Of a DNA stretch of 64,000 bases, positions 36,007 through 46,901 are shown piece by piece. Made by a program: the position numbers and the translations under genes. Under the pieces are notes generated by a model. It saw only the letters and a list, made by a program, of their open reading frames with translations. It was not told the DNA's origin and made no database searches. Origin of the DNA: Tupaia tana (Eukaryota > Chordata > Mammalia > Scandentia > Tupaiidae); assembly GCA_026018925.1 (NCBI GenBank), contig JAKSZU010000009.1, positions 37,862,194-37,926,193 of the forward strand, read 5' to 3'. Each line of letters starts with the position of its first letter. Position 1 is the first letter of the stretch.

Positions 36007-36262
36007 CTTATTTTATTTATTTATTTGTATTTGTTTAGCTGTAGGGTACATACACTCACCAGGGAGAGAGAGAGAGAGAATGAGAGAGGTAGAGTGAGAA
36101 AGTCACCTCCAGGGGAGATGGCCACGTTGCGGTTCCTTCTCTTCCATTCTTTTCTCAGGACTTTGGGCATGCATGAACACATGCCCAATGTGTTTTTCAA
36201 GCCACCAGGTCTGGGACTTGAACCACTCGGTCAATTCTGTGGCATCTATGCTGCCAGCTAGC
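36007..36262 (-). mobile_element. Type 1 SINE
   Basis: gctgtagggtacatacactc to ctgccagctagcc. Confidence 0.85.
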
Positions 36263-36415
36263 CTGAAAATATGACTTTTAATTGCAATGTTAAAATCCTT
36301 TATATTTTATGTAATTATTGGTATTCTTGAGTTTAAATCTACCATTTTGCTATTTGTTTCCTTTTGTCTTATCCTTCGTTTTAATTTAACTTTTTTCTCT
36401 ATCATCGTTGGAACT

Positions 36416-36457
36416 ATTGAGTCATTGGAAAAGTCACAACGTATTTGTCTATGACTT
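36416..36457. mobile_element. Mariner-like MITE (family M), left half
   Basis: gtcattggaaaagtcacaac is the inverted-repeat end; the element is cut by a Type 2 SINE and resumes at 36642. Confidence 0.7.
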
Positions 36458-36641
36458 TTTTAAAGAATATTTTTAATTTAACTTTATTTATTTATTTATT
36501 TGTTTGTTTATTTATTTATTTAAATTTGACCAGATAGGGACAGAGAGAGAGAAATTGAGAAAACAATTCACCAGGTCTGGGGCTTGAACTCTCAGCCATG
36601 AGAGAGTCCATTGCCTTTAACCACCACACCACCTGCTGGCC
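36458..36641 (-). mobile_element. Type 2 SINE inside a MITE
   Basis: Separates the two halves of a mariner-like MITE. Confidence 0.9.
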
Positions 36642-36698
36642 CCAGTTTTCCTATGTTTTCAGTGCAAAAATACATCATGACTTTTCTGACAACCCAGT
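36642..36698. mobile_element. Mariner-like MITE (family M), right half
   Basis: gcaaaaatacatcatgactt then tctgacaaccca completes the copy begun at 36416. Confidence 0.7.
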
Positions 36699-37189
36699 TT
36701 ATTTTACAATTACATATCTGAAAAAAGTCTTTATTTCACCTTCTTATTTGAAAGATGTCTTTACTCAAAAAAATTCTAGATTGACTTTTTTTTTCAGTAC
36801 TTGGAAGGAGGTTCTCCACTGTCCTGCAGATTGTGTTGTTTCCTGTGATAAATGAGCTGCCATTCTTATCTTTGTTTTGAATTTTGTATGTTTTCTCTCA
36901 TTGCTTTTAACATTTTTTCTTTATCACTTATATTAAGGAATTTGATTATGATATATTTTTGTGTGTAGTTTTTCTCATGTTTCTTTTGCTTTGATTTTTA
37001 TTGAGATTCCTTTATTTGTGAGTTTATTGATTTCATGAAGTTAGAAATTTGGGGTCCTGTTTCTTCAAATACCTTTTTTTCTGTCACTTGACCTCTTTTA
37101 TTATGAAACTCCAATTGTGTATTAGGCCACTTGAAGTTCCCCACAGAACACTGATGTTCTATGTGTCTTTCAATATTTTGAAACTGATG

Positions 37190-37272
37190 CGGAGTGATTT
37201 CTCACTTTCTCTCCCCCCTGCCCCCCCCCCGTGAGCACACGTGCCCTATAACAAAAACAAACAAACAAAAAT
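37190..37272 (+). mobile_element. Type 1 SINE, 3' end only
   Basis: gtgatttctcactttctctc to ccctataacaaaaac. Confidence 0.8.
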
Positions 37273-37339
37273 TGTTGTAGAAATCATGAATTATGTAGCA
37301 AATAGTACAGAGAGGACTGGCTGACTACTAAAATACTCA

Positions 37340-37561
37340 TAGAAAGAAAGACAAGAGGGGGAGGAAGAGACAGAGTGAGGAAAAGAGGAAGGGAAGAAGG
37401 AAAAATTAAATTTCTTACCTCAGTCCCTTCTCCTTTTTCCTATCTGAACTTTGGGCACACGTGCTCACACACCCAGTGTCTGAGCCACCAGGTCTCAGAC
37501 TCAAATCATGGTCAGTCATATGGGATCCAGCCACCTTAACCACCATGTCACCTGCTGGCCC
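37340..37561 (-). mobile_element. Type 3 SINE
   Basis: gagggggaggaagagacaga to cacctgctggccc. Confidence 0.75.
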
Positions 37562-38536
37562 TCTGATGTACTTTTTAATCTCTTCAATTTTGATTATGCC
37601 TGTACTTACAATTGGAATTCAGTTTTTTCATTTAGCTTCCTGAACAATTGCTCAGTTGAATTTTGATTGAATGGCAGACACTATGAATTTTCTCTTTTAA
37701 TTTTGACTCTTGTAATATTACTGTAAATATTCTTGACTTTCATTCTGGGATGTGGTTAAATTACTTGGAAACAATACGATATTTTGGAGACTTGGTTTTA
37801 TGATTTGTCACATAGGAACAGTGCAACATTTAGTCTAGAACTAAATTTTCCCACCTAATGGGGTAAAACTTTTCTTAGTACTTTACCTGATGTTCCGTAA
37901 ATTATAAGGTTTTCTAGTCTGGCTGGTGGGGTCTGATACTACTGGTCCTCTTCTGATTCTGGGCATTATTCCCTCTAATCTTTTGGTGTGGTTTCACTTT
38001 TGCCTAGGATAGTTTGCTCATGTACATGACCGTATCAGGATTCAGCCAAAACCTTGAAGGATACATAGACCTCTTACGTGTTCTGTGCACTGCCCATTCC
38101 TTTGTTGTTTTTGCCTTTGTCTTTGTGAACTCCAACTGCCTTTTTGTCCATGGCTTCCTACTATGTCTCCTGAATTCAGGTAGCTTGCTGGACTCCTTGA
38201 ATTCTCCTTGGCTCTCCTCTGACTTGCCTGTGGCCTGAAAACTCTATTCATGTAGCAACCTGGCTCAATCATGGGATTTGCCTTGTTTGTTACCCATCTC
38301 TAAGGGATAATGTCCTCTTTTTTGCCTGATACTTAGTGTCTTAGCATAATTTTATATATTTTGTTCACTCCTCTAGGTTTTTCAGTTACAATACAAATGT
38401 GGTCACTCTTACTCTATTTTGGTCAGAAACAAAAGTCTAAATTTTACATTTTATATGCTCATATTTGTCAATATTTAGTTTAGATGGCTTCTTCCGTATG
38501 TTCTCCCTACTCCAGCACTTTAAAAATTACTTCCTA

Positions 38537-38631
38537 GGGGGAACAGCAGGTGGTGTGGTGGTTAAGGCACTGGATACTCCTACATGGTCGACCATGGTTC
38601 AAGTCCTGAGTGTGGTGGCTTGCTTTCTCAC

Positions 38632-38663
<32 letters not shown>

Positions 38664-38707
38664 AGCTGATCAAACTGGAAAATAATAATAATAATAAAGG
38701 AAATCTT
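38537..38707 (+). mobile_element. Type 2 SINE
   Basis: gggggaacagcaggtggtgt; preceded by aaaaattacttcctag. Confidence 0.92.
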
Positions 38708-38723
38708 AAAAAATTACTGCCTA

Positions 38724-38974
38724 GGAACAGCAGGTGGCAAGGTGGTTAAGGCATTGGACTCCCACATGGCCAACCATGGTTCAAGTCCTAGACACAGTGG
38801 CTTGAAAATCATGCTAGGTGCATGTGTGCACATGCCCAGAATCTTGAGAGGAGACTGGAGGAGAAGAGACTGCAGTGTGGGTACCCCTCGGGGGGGTTGA
38901 TTTCTCACTTTCCTTCCCTCTGTCTCGCTTCAGTGAGCACATGTGTCATGGCAAAAACCTAAAAAAAAAAAAAA
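38724..38974 (+). mobile_element. Type 1 SINE
   Basis: aggaacagcaggtggcaagg; the same target bases lie before and after it. Confidence 0.92.
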
Positions 38975-39204
38975 AAATTACTTCCTATATTTTTTAGGTC
39001 CTTGTGTGATTTATGTAGTTATATGTTTTTATTAATTAATTCTGATGCTTTGTATGAGGTAAGGAATTCTTTTTTCCTTCCTCCCTTCTTCTTTTTCTCA
39101 CTCTGTCTCTTCCTCCCCCTCTCTTCTTTCTTTCTATGAATATTTTAGTAGTCAGCCAGTTCTCTCTGTACTATTTGTTACATAATCCATGATTTCTACA
39201 ACAA

Positions 39205-39455
39205 TTTTTGTTTGTTTGTTTTTGCTGTAGGGCACGTGTGCTCACCAGAGAGAGGGGAGAGAGAAAACGTGAGGAATCACTCCACCATGGGTGGTGGCCA
39301 TGACACAGTTCCTTCTACTCCATTCTCCTCTCAGCATTTGAGGCATGCACGCACATGTGCCTGGCATGATTTTCAAGCCACTGGGTCTGGTACTTGATCC
39401 ATGCAGCTGGCCACGTGAGATGCAGCCACCTTAACCTCCATGCCACCCGCTGACC
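39205..39455 (-). mobile_element. Type 1 SINE
   Basis: gctgtagggcacgtgtgctc to ccacccgctgaccct. Confidence 0.88.
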
Positions 39456-39671
39456 CTCTATAGTGCTGATAAATGTAATTTTTCCAAGTTGTTATTCTTG
39501 TGACGCTATACTCCTTTTTCATCAAAAGACCTATAGATTCTAGAGCTAGTAATATTTTATTACTATAATTTTATATAATGTATTTTATTACCTGGTAAGG
39601 AAGTCCCCTTCATGATAGAACTTTTCCTTTTTTTTCTTTTTTATAGACCTGTGTTGAGAACTTTTTTTGTT

Positions 39672-39914
39672 ACTAGATTTTATTCATGATACAGTGCATA
39701 TCTGTACACAAGAAAGAGAGACAGACAGAGAAGCACCTTTGACAGGGTCTCATCAAACTACAATCCTCCTCCTTCCCTGTTCCTTCAACTCATCAGAATC
39801 TTGGGCCTGCACCCAGCATGTTTCCAGGCTGACATAATAATCTGAACCTATGGCCAATCGTGGTTTCTCACAGTACAGTTCAGTTTGCTGCTGACTGTGC
39901 CACCAGGCTGGGCC
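39672..39914 (-). mobile_element. Type 3 SINE
   Basis: gacagggtctcatcaaacta to ccaccaggctgggcc. Confidence 0.7.
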
Positions 39915-40049
39915 AATTTTTCTTTTCTTGATGATCCATTCTTCCAAATTAACTTTGAAACTTTTGTCAGATTTCTAAAACAAGTTATAAATGTATTTTG
40001 AGTTGCATTTTTAAATTATACCTCATTACATTTATTAATAATAATTATT

Positions 40050-40208
40050 GGGATGGGCAAGTGGCATGGTGGTTAATGAGCTGGACTCCCATGTGGTCAA
40101 CTGTGGTTCAAGTCCTGGACCTGGTAGCTTGCTTTCTCACTCTCTCTCTCTCTCTCTCACTGGTCAAATTAAAAAATAATGATAAATAAAATTAAATAAG
40201 CAATTAAA
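40050..40208 (+). mobile_element. Type 2 SINE
   Basis: gggatgggcaagtggcatgg to actggtcaaattaaaaaata. Confidence 0.9.
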
Positions 40209-40221
40209 ATTTTTAAATAAT

Positions 40222-40468
40222 AATTTTTATTTTATTTTTGCCAGAGAGCCTGTGCACTCACCAGAGAGAGACAAATAGAGGAAAAGTGAGAAATCCCTGC
40301 CTGGAGGGATGGCCACACCACAATCCCTCATCTTCCATTCTCCTCTTGGGATTGCAGGCACACATGCACATGTGCTGGTATAATTTTTCAAGCCACTGGG
40401 TTCAGGGCACGAACTGCAGTCAACAATGTGGGAGTCCAGCACTTAACCACCATGCCACCTGCTGGACC
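40222..40468 (-). mobile_element. Type 1 SINE
   Basis: tgccagagagcctgtgcact to cacctgctggaccc; attaataattatta flanks the pair 40050-40468. Confidence 0.88.
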
Positions 40469-40489
40469 CTATTAATAATTATTAAGCTT

Positions 40490-40721
40490 ATTTTTTTCTT
40501 TTATTGTGGTAAATGCATGAGAGAGAAAGGGAGAGAAAACAGACCTCCACTGGGACCTATTCAAGCTACATTCTTTTTCCCCCAGTTCTCCAGCCCATCA
40601 GGATCTAGGGCACATGTGTGTCTAGCACATAAGCTGTCAGGGTTGGGACTCAGACTCTGGTTGACCATGTGGAAGCCAGCTTCCTTTGCACAGTACTTAA
40701 GTGCTAACTACAGGACTGGCT
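40490..40721 (-). mobile_element. Type 3 SINE
   Basis: cagacctccactgggaccta to ctacaggactggctc. Confidence 0.7.
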
Positions 40722-40865
40722 CAGTTATTAATTAATTTGAAAGAGAAGTTACATCTATAATACTTGATCTTTTTGTTCAATAATTCTCTAGTTATTAAGT
40801 CCTAACTAGATATTTGTAGTTTTTTCACGTAGGTCTTGCACATGTGTAGTTAAGTTTCTTCCTAG

Positions 40866-41055
40866 AGGAGCCAGCAGGTGGCACGGTGGTTAAGGTGCTG
40901 GACTCCCGTATGGCCAACTACAATTTGAGTCCTAGACCTGGCGGTTTTCTTTCTCACTTTTTCTCTCTCTGTCTCTCTCTGGTGAGCACATGTGCACTGT
41001 AGCAAATTAAAAATATAACAATAATGATAAATAAAATTAAATAAATAATTTTTTA
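40866..41055 (+). mobile_element. Type 2 SINE
   Basis: Preceded by aagtttcttcctag; the matching repeat lies 70 nt past the usual SINE end. Confidence 0.9.
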
Positions 41056-41246
41056 AAATTTTATTTTATTTTTTGTACAATCACTATACATCATTTGGCT
41101 TGGAAAAAATTAATAAATATTTTTTAAAAAGTTTCTTCTTATATATTTTATAGCTTTCCTTTCTTTTATGAGTGGAATTTTTCCTAATGCATTTTATAAT
41201 TCATTATAATTGATATATAGGAAAGCTTTGAACTTTTGTATGACTT

Positions 41247-41503
41247 TTTTTTTCTTTAAGAGAGAAATTTTTTTCCTATAGGGTGCATGTACTCGCTGGA
41301 AAGACAGAGAGATGGAAAGGGAAAAGTCACCCCCCCCCCCCAGGGATGGCCATACCACAGTCCCTTCTCCATTCTCCTCTTGGGATCTTGGGCGTGCACG
41401 CACACGCACCTGGCGTGAGTTTTAAGTCACCGGGCCCGGGACTCGAACCGCGGTTGACTACATGGGAGTCCAGCAACATAGCCATTACACTGACTGCTGG
41501 CCC
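41247..41503 (-). mobile_element. Type 1 SINE
   Basis: tttcctatagggtgcatgta to ctgactgctggcccc. Confidence 0.9.
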
Positions 41504-41504
41504 C

Positions 41505-41595
41505 ATGAGTTTTAAGCTGCCAGGTCTGGGACTTGAACCATGACTGACTATGTGGTAGTCCAGCAACATAACCAGTATGCCATCTGCTGGTCCCC
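41505..41595 (-). mobile_element. Type 1 SINE head fragment
   Basis: atgagttttaagctgccagg to ccatctgctggtccc; rest missing. Confidence 0.85.
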
Positions 41596-41601
41596 TTTTG
41601 T

Positions 41602-41872
41602 GTTTTTCTTTTTCTTTTTCTTTTTTTTTGGAGAGGTTTTTGCTCCAGGGTGCGTGCACTCACTAGAAAGACAGAGAGAGACAGAAAGCGGGAAATCACC
41701 CTCAAGGGGGGATGGCCACGCCGCAATCCCTTCTCCTCCATTCTCCTCTCAGGATCTTGGGCATGCACGGACGTGCGCCTGGCGTGAGTTTAAGCCACCG
41801 GGTCTGGGACGCGAACCGCGGTCGGCTACATGGGAGTTCAGTGACATAGCTATTATGCCAACTGCTGATCTC
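41602..41872 (-). mobile_element. Type 1 SINE
   Basis: gctccagggtgcgtgcactc to ccaactgctgatctc. Confidence 0.9.
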
Positions 41873-41975
41873 TTGTATGTTTTTCTTTAACTAACAACTT
41901 TACCTCTTGTAATAATAGATTTTAGAATTTTCTCTTGAGTAATTATGTGTTCTAAAATTTTGAAAATTTGATTCT

Positions 41976-42190
41976 TGTTTTTTTTAGGTTTTTGCTGTAG
42001 GGTGTGTGCACTTGCCAGAGAGAAACAGAGAGGGAAAGTGAGAAATCACCCCTCAGGGAGATGGATGGCCTTACTGCAATCACTTCTTCATTCTCCTCTC
42101 AGAATATTGGACAAGCACACACACGTACCTGGCATGATTTTTAAGCTGCTGTGTCTGGGACTTGTACTGCATTCAGCCACGTGGGAATTA
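41976..42190 (-). mobile_element. Type 1 SINE, head truncated
   Basis: gctgtagggtgtgtgcactt to gcattcagccacgtgggaa; start of SINE missing. Confidence 0.85.
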
Positions 42191-42651
42191 AATTTAAGCT
42201 TTATATATATATATATATTTTTTTTTTTTCTTATTGTACTATAGAGAAATTCCACAACAATGTTAAAAAATAGCAGAACATTAGTGGGCATTTTGATCAT
42301 ATATTTTTTTGTAATGGAATTCCTTGTTCAAATTTGCCATTTAGCAAGAGGATACATGGCCTACATTATACCTACAAAAACCAAGATGAAAAGAAATTCC
42401 TCCTTAGCCGCTGTTGTGTCAAAATGAAGAGATTGAGGCTCATAATTAGTAACTCAGGAGACAGTAACTTACTCCTCTGAGCTCTTTGGGATTTGGATAA
42501 AAGAAATTATTAGTTGATTTTTTTTTTTTTTTTTAGTTTTTGGCAATTAGATAAATATAATATCCTGTCTGTTCTGTGACTATATGTCTCTAGATATTAT
42601 ACTTTTGGTATCTACAAAGTCTTTAGAGTAGTCCTGTGCATAGGGTTGATA

Positions 42652-42742
42652 TATTGTGTTATCAGAAAAACTCATGAAACATTTTTGCATAGAAAAACAT
42701 TGAAACAATACTTCATGCCTTTTCTGACATGACGACCCAATA
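42652..42742. mobile_element. Mariner-like MITE (family M)
   Basis: Left end tattgtgttatcagaaaaac, centre tttttgcatagaaaaac, right end ttctgacatgacgacccaat then a. Slightly longer and more diverged than the other copies. Confidence 0.65.
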
Positions 42743-42825
42743 AAATAAACCCATTTTGATGTTTACTGTAGAGCAACAGTTAGTGGGAATTTAAATATGT
42801 TTTTGTCAACTTTTAAGTTTTATTT

Positions 42826-43090
42826 TATTTTTTTTAAGAGAGACTTCTGCTGTAGGTTGCATGCACTCACCAGAGAGACAGAAAGCGAGAAATCACACAC
42901 ACACACACACACACACACACCCTGTGGAGAGATGGCCACACTGCAATCCCTTCTCCATTATTCTGTTGGGATTTTGGGCATGCATGCACACGCACCTGGC
43001 ATGAGTTTTAAGTTGCTGGGTCATGGACTCGAACCACGACTGACTGTGGAAGCATCCAGTGATGTAACCATTTCGCCATCTGCTGGTCCC
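42826..43090 (-). mobile_element. Type 1 SINE
   Basis: Flanked by caacttttaagttttat at 42808 and 43090. Confidence 0.93.
42894..42921. repeat. (CA)n microsatellite within a SINE
   Basis: Replaces the usual cccccc stretch of the Type 1 SINE at 42826-43090. Confidence 0.9.
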
Positions 43091-43246
43091 AACTTTTAAG
43101 TTTTATGTTATTAGTTCAAAGCACAGGCATTGGTCAATTATTTACATGACTCATTTACAAAGAAAAATAACTCTGTTATGTTTCTAATATAAACCTAAAA
43201 ATTATTCTAAGATTTGAGCATGTTAAAGCATCTTTCATTTTTTTAG

Positions 43247-43295
43247 TGTCTCAGCAGATGAAGTTAATTCACCATTATCACCCATCACGTGGCAG
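43247..43295 (+). CDS. LRCH2: LRCH2 exon 7 of 14 in window (49-nt exon)
   Basis: One base plus 16 codons: (S)VSADEVNSPLSPITWQ. Acceptor ttttttag at 43239-43246, donor gtaaga at 43296. Contains two Ser-Pro pairs (NSPLSP), possible proline-directed phosphosites by sequence alone. Only 78 nt separate it from the next exon, so the two are spliced across a very short intron. Confidence 0.92.
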
Positions 43296-43373
43296 GTAAG
43301 AAGAAATTAAATGACTATGATATCTATTATTTTATTCTCACTCATTTAGTTAAAAGAAATTGTCTCGTTACAG

Positions 43374-43490
43374 TCTTTAGAAAATCAAAAGGATCAAATG
43401 GATGAACAGCAATGGCCAGAATCTCAACCTATAATCTGGCAGAGTGAAGAAAGGAGGCGGAGTAAACAGATTAGAAAAGAATATTTCAAG
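43374..43490 (+). CDS. LRCH2: LRCH2 exon 8 of 14 in window
   Basis: Thirty-nine codons: SLENQKDQMDEQQWPESQ, then PIIWQSEERRRSKQIRKEYF and K. Acceptor ctcgttacag at 43364-43373, donor gtaatt at 43491. The first half is acidic and the second strongly basic (ERRRSKQIRKEYFK), a possible membrane- or partner-binding patch (inference). Both borders are phase 0. Confidence 0.93.
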
Positions 43491-43544
43491 GTAATTTGTT
43501 AAATTTAAAAATCTTTGTTATTAGTTTGATTTATATCAGTTTTT

Positions 43545-43725
43545 TCAAAGAATCATTTATTTAATTCCATTTGTTGTTGTTATTATTATGATTTTTTTAA
43601 AAATTTGACCAGAGAGAGAAAGAGAAAGGGAAAGTGAGAAAGTCAGCCACCAGGTCCGGGACTCAAACTGCAATCGGCCATGTGGGAATCCAGCACCTTT
43701 AACCACCATGCCACCTGCCGGCCCC
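43545..43725 (-). mobile_element. Type 2 SINE
   Basis: Flanked by tgatttatatcagtttt at 43527 and 43727; lies 55 nt after exon 8. Confidence 0.93.
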
Positions 43726-43788
43726 CTGATTTATATCAGTTTTGTTTTTGCATTAGTGGAGTAGACTATATCTTTCTAGCTAAATTTA

Positions 43789-43842
43789 TATTTGGTTGTC
43801 GGAAAAGTCATTTTGTGTCATGACTTTCCCCACAACCCAATA
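43789..43842. mobile_element. Mariner-like MITE (family M), short
   Basis: tatttggttgtcggaaaagtc and gtcatgactttccccacaac face each other across only a few bases, so the centre is deleted. Confidence 0.65.
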
Positions 43843-45114
43843 ATAAATGTGTTATTTTATCTTGATTTCCCACGTGTGTGGTATAGGTATATGATCCAAT
43901 TAAATCCCTGAAATTTCACTACTTTAGAATAATTAAGAATGAGTAGATCAGTATTGATTGTAATTTACCATACACTTTACAAGAAAGGTGAATGTTTACT
44001 ACACTGCTGGTTATGGTAATATCTAGTATGTTTTAAAATAATTGTCCCGAAAAAGTCTTTGGTTGGATTTGTCTCAATAAACAGTTGGTAGGTATTTACA
44101 ATTAGCATTTAACTATTATTATGTAGATACATGCTATTTATGTGGTTCTAAAAATTTTTTAGAACAGTTTTTTTTTTTCACTTTCCTTTCTTCTTGTTAT
44201 CTTTGATTTAAAAGGGGGTCTTTTATTTCAGCTAAAATGAAAACTTAGATCATCCAAATGATCCCAGGTTTCTTATTAACAGAGTTTTAGTGAAATTTTA
44301 CTGTGTATACTTATGTAAATGTTGTATTATATATTTATGGTTAAGGTTAATTACCAGATTTGGAATAATTTTAGTACTAAACAAAATTTATTATTGGAAT
44401 TTACTTAAATAATACAGATGATTCTTGGTCCTTAAATAGTAAATTTTACTGTCTGTAGATTTTTCTGTCGTTGTTGCCCAAAGCCAAATTTTTATTTCAC
44501 AGTGATAATAATTTTATCTAAACACATAGTACTTAGCTAAATTGTAGGAAATTTTAGGTTTATATCACTAATAAATAGGATTTATTTTCCTGTTTTTCTC
44601 TTGTAGAAATAGGTATCTATGCACATTGATCACGTTATTCTGTTTCCATAAATGAGAGTATAACATATATTTGGAATTCATATAATCAAAACAAAATATG
44701 TTATATGTCTCAGTGGATCTGTGATAAGTTTAAACATTCAGTAAATAATTACTGAGTTCTTTTCATGAGCCTTGCCTTAGTTTGTCACTATGAAAGACAA
44801 GAGATAAAAGTCACAAGGGTTTTTCCTTGTGAAGGACATTCTAACCAGATCCCTGCTTAGTAGTGGTGAAAGTTTATTTATTCCAACCCTTCAGAGATCT
44901 GTACTTATGTTCACATTCTGGCATTTGTTTTGAAGTTTCCCTTTGTAGTTCATGGGACCTGTTAAAGCACTGAATAAAATTTGTTTATAGATAAAACTGA
45001 AGGAATGACAAATGATGTGGGAGAAATGTTAGTATTTCTAACTAATAAAAGAGATTGAAAATTTATTTGATCTACATTTTACTAGTGTAGTCAAGTCATA
45101 ACCAGCTGTGACTA
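43843..45114. other. LRCH2 intron after exon 8
   Basis: About 1.3 kb without a tRNA-SINE. A possible L2 trace at 44745-44830 (cagtaaataattactgagtt). Otherwise unassigned. Confidence 0.5.
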
Positions 45115-45191
45115 TCGGTACACTGGCGTAGCAATTACTAAGTGCCAGGTACTGTTCTAAGTGCTTTACGAATATCAACTCATTTAAAGTG

Positions 45192-45193
<2 letters not shown>

Positions 45194-45236
<43 letters not shown>
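45194..45236. repeat. (CA)n(TA)n microsatellite
   Basis: About 15 CA units followed by TA units, between MIR and SINE. Confidence 0.9.
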
Positions 45237-45237
45237 A

Positions 45238-45494
45238 TTTTTTTTTTTTGGAGAGGTTTTTGCTATAGGGTACGTGTACTCGCCAGAAAGACAGATAGAC
45301 AGAAAGCGAGAAATCACCCCTCGGGGGGCATGGCCATGCTGCAATCCCTTCTCCTCCATTCTCCTCTAGGGATCTTGGGCACGCATGCACACACGCCTGG
45401 CGTGAGTTTAAGCCACTGTGTCCGGGACATGAACCGCGGTCGACTACATGGGAGTCCAATGACATAGCAATTAATTACGCCAACTGCCGGTCCC
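45238..45494 (-). mobile_element. Type 1 SINE
   Basis: Well preserved; small ttaatt duplication near the head. Confidence 0.92.
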
Positions 45495-45625
45495 AACTAA
45501 TTTAAACTTAACAAAACTTAGGAGATAAGTATAGTTATTACAATTTCTATTTTACAGATGAGAAAATTAAAGCACAGAGAGTCTAAGTAGTATGACTTAG
45601 GTCACTTAACTATTTTATTTTATTA

Positions 45626-45878
45626 TTTTTTTTGGAGAGGTTTTTGCTATAGGGCCCGTGCGCTCGCCAGAAAGACAGACAGAGTGACAGAAAGTGAGAA
45701 GTCACCCCCCAGGGGTGATGGCCACACTGCAATCCCTTCTCCTCCATTCTCCTCTTGGGATCTTGGGCATGCACACACACATGCCTGGCGTGAATTTAAG
45801 ACACCAGGTCCAGGACTTGAACTGTGGTCGACTACATGGGAGTCCAGCGACATAGCCATTACACCAACTGCTGGTCCC
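45626..45878 (-). mobile_element. Type 1 SINE
   Basis: Flanked by taggtcacttaact at 45598 and 45879. Confidence 0.93.
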
Positions 45879-45917
45879 TAGGTCACTTAACTAATAAGTA
45901 ACAGAGTCAATATTTTG

Positions 45918-46172
45918 GGACCAGCGGTTAGCGTAATGGCTATGTCGCTGGATTCCCATGTAGTCGACCACGGTTCACGTCCCAGACCCAGTGGCTTAAA
46001 ACTCATGCCGGGCGCGTGTGCGTGTGTGCCCAGGATCCTGAGAGGAGAATGGAGAAGAAGGGATTGCGGCGTGGCCATCCCCCCTGGGGGGTGATTTCTC
46101 ACTTTCTGTCTCTCTGTCTCTCTTGTCTGGCGAGCGCATGCGCCCTATAGCAAAAACCTCTAAAAAAAAAAA
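45918..46172 (+). mobile_element. Type 1 SINE
   Basis: gggaccagcggttagcgtaa; CpG-rich. Confidence 0.93.
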
Positions 46173-46297
46173 AAGATTTTAACACAAAGCCTGTGCTATG
46201 CTGCCTCTACTGTGGATAGCCTAATATCATATGAATACTTTCAAATAAACATAGTTTGATTGTTTTAAAAAATATTTTGCAGTGACTCAAGTGAACT

Positions 46298-46566
46298 TTT
46301 TTTTTTTTTTTTTAATTTTGCAAGAGCATGCATGTGCCTGCTGGAGAGAGACAGCCAGAAAGAAAGAGAGAAAGAAAGTGAGAAAGCACACTCCATGGGG
46401 AATGGTCATGGCACGATCCTTTCTCCTTCATTTTTCCTTTCGGCATTTTGAGTGTACACACACACATGCCCAGCAAGTTTCTCAAGCCACCGGGTCTGGG
46501 ACTCAAACCACACATTGAGCTATGTAGAATCCAGTTGCCCTAACCACTATTCCACCCACTGGCCCC
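46298..46566 (-). mobile_element. Type 1/3 SINE
   Basis: tgcaagagcatgcatgtgcc to ccacccactggcccc. Confidence 0.82.
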
Positions 46567-46619
46567 AGGCCCTAAAGTCTTAATAGAGGCCTCAGTAAGC
46601 CTTTAAAAATTGAAATCCT

Positions 46620-46887
46620 TTTTTTGGGGGGTGGAGGGGAGGTTTTTGCCATAGGGCGCGTGAGCTTGCCAGCCAGACAGAGAGAGACAGAGAGACAGAA
46701 AGCGAGAAATCACCCCCCCAGGGAGAATGGCCACACCGCAATCCCTTCTCCTGCATTCTCCTCTCGTGATCTTGGACACGCACGCACACGCACCTGGCTT
46801 GAGTTTAAGCCACTGGGTCCTGGACTCAAACTGTGGTCGACTACATGGAAGTCCAACGACATAGCCATTACACCATCTGCTGGTCCC
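46620..46887 (-). mobile_element. Type 1 SINE
   Basis: Flanked by aaaattgaaat; faces the next SINE head-to-head. Confidence 0.92.
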
Positions 46888-46901
46888 AAAATTGAAATTC
46901 T

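Larger units (their letters stand above)
33910..38480 (-). mobile_element. Old L1-family remains, antisense, shredded by SINEs
   Basis: Blocks between the SINEs (about 34075-34337, 34627-35245, 35863-36006, 36263-36415, 36699-37189, 37562-38480) read like antisense L1. Examples are ggtattgaaatctccaacac, ctgaagtctactttttc and the cctgaattcaggtagcttgc region. All frames are broken. Ages look L1M or HAL1-like; exact subfamily not assignable by eye. Confidence 0.6.
38990..42000 (-). mobile_element. Antisense L1 ORF2 remains between SINEs
   Basis: Unmasked blocks 39456-39671, 39915-40049, 40722-40865, 41129-41246 and 41873-41975 carry L1 ORF2 antisense landmarks such as tcacgtaggtcttgcac and ttcctaatgcattttataat. 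Broken, no coding capacity. Confidence 0.6.
45115..45905 (+). mobile_element. MIR SINE broken by two SINE insertions
   Basis: Pieces 45115-45190 (ctaagtgccaggtactgttc), 45497-45611 (ttttacagatgagaaaatta) and 45879-45905 continue one MIR. A microsatellite and Type 1 SINEs lie between. Confidence 0.75.

Noticed and set aside
37200-37235. C-rich run as possible i-motif or promoter element
   Set aside because: It is the decayed CT-rich tract of a SINE 3' end.
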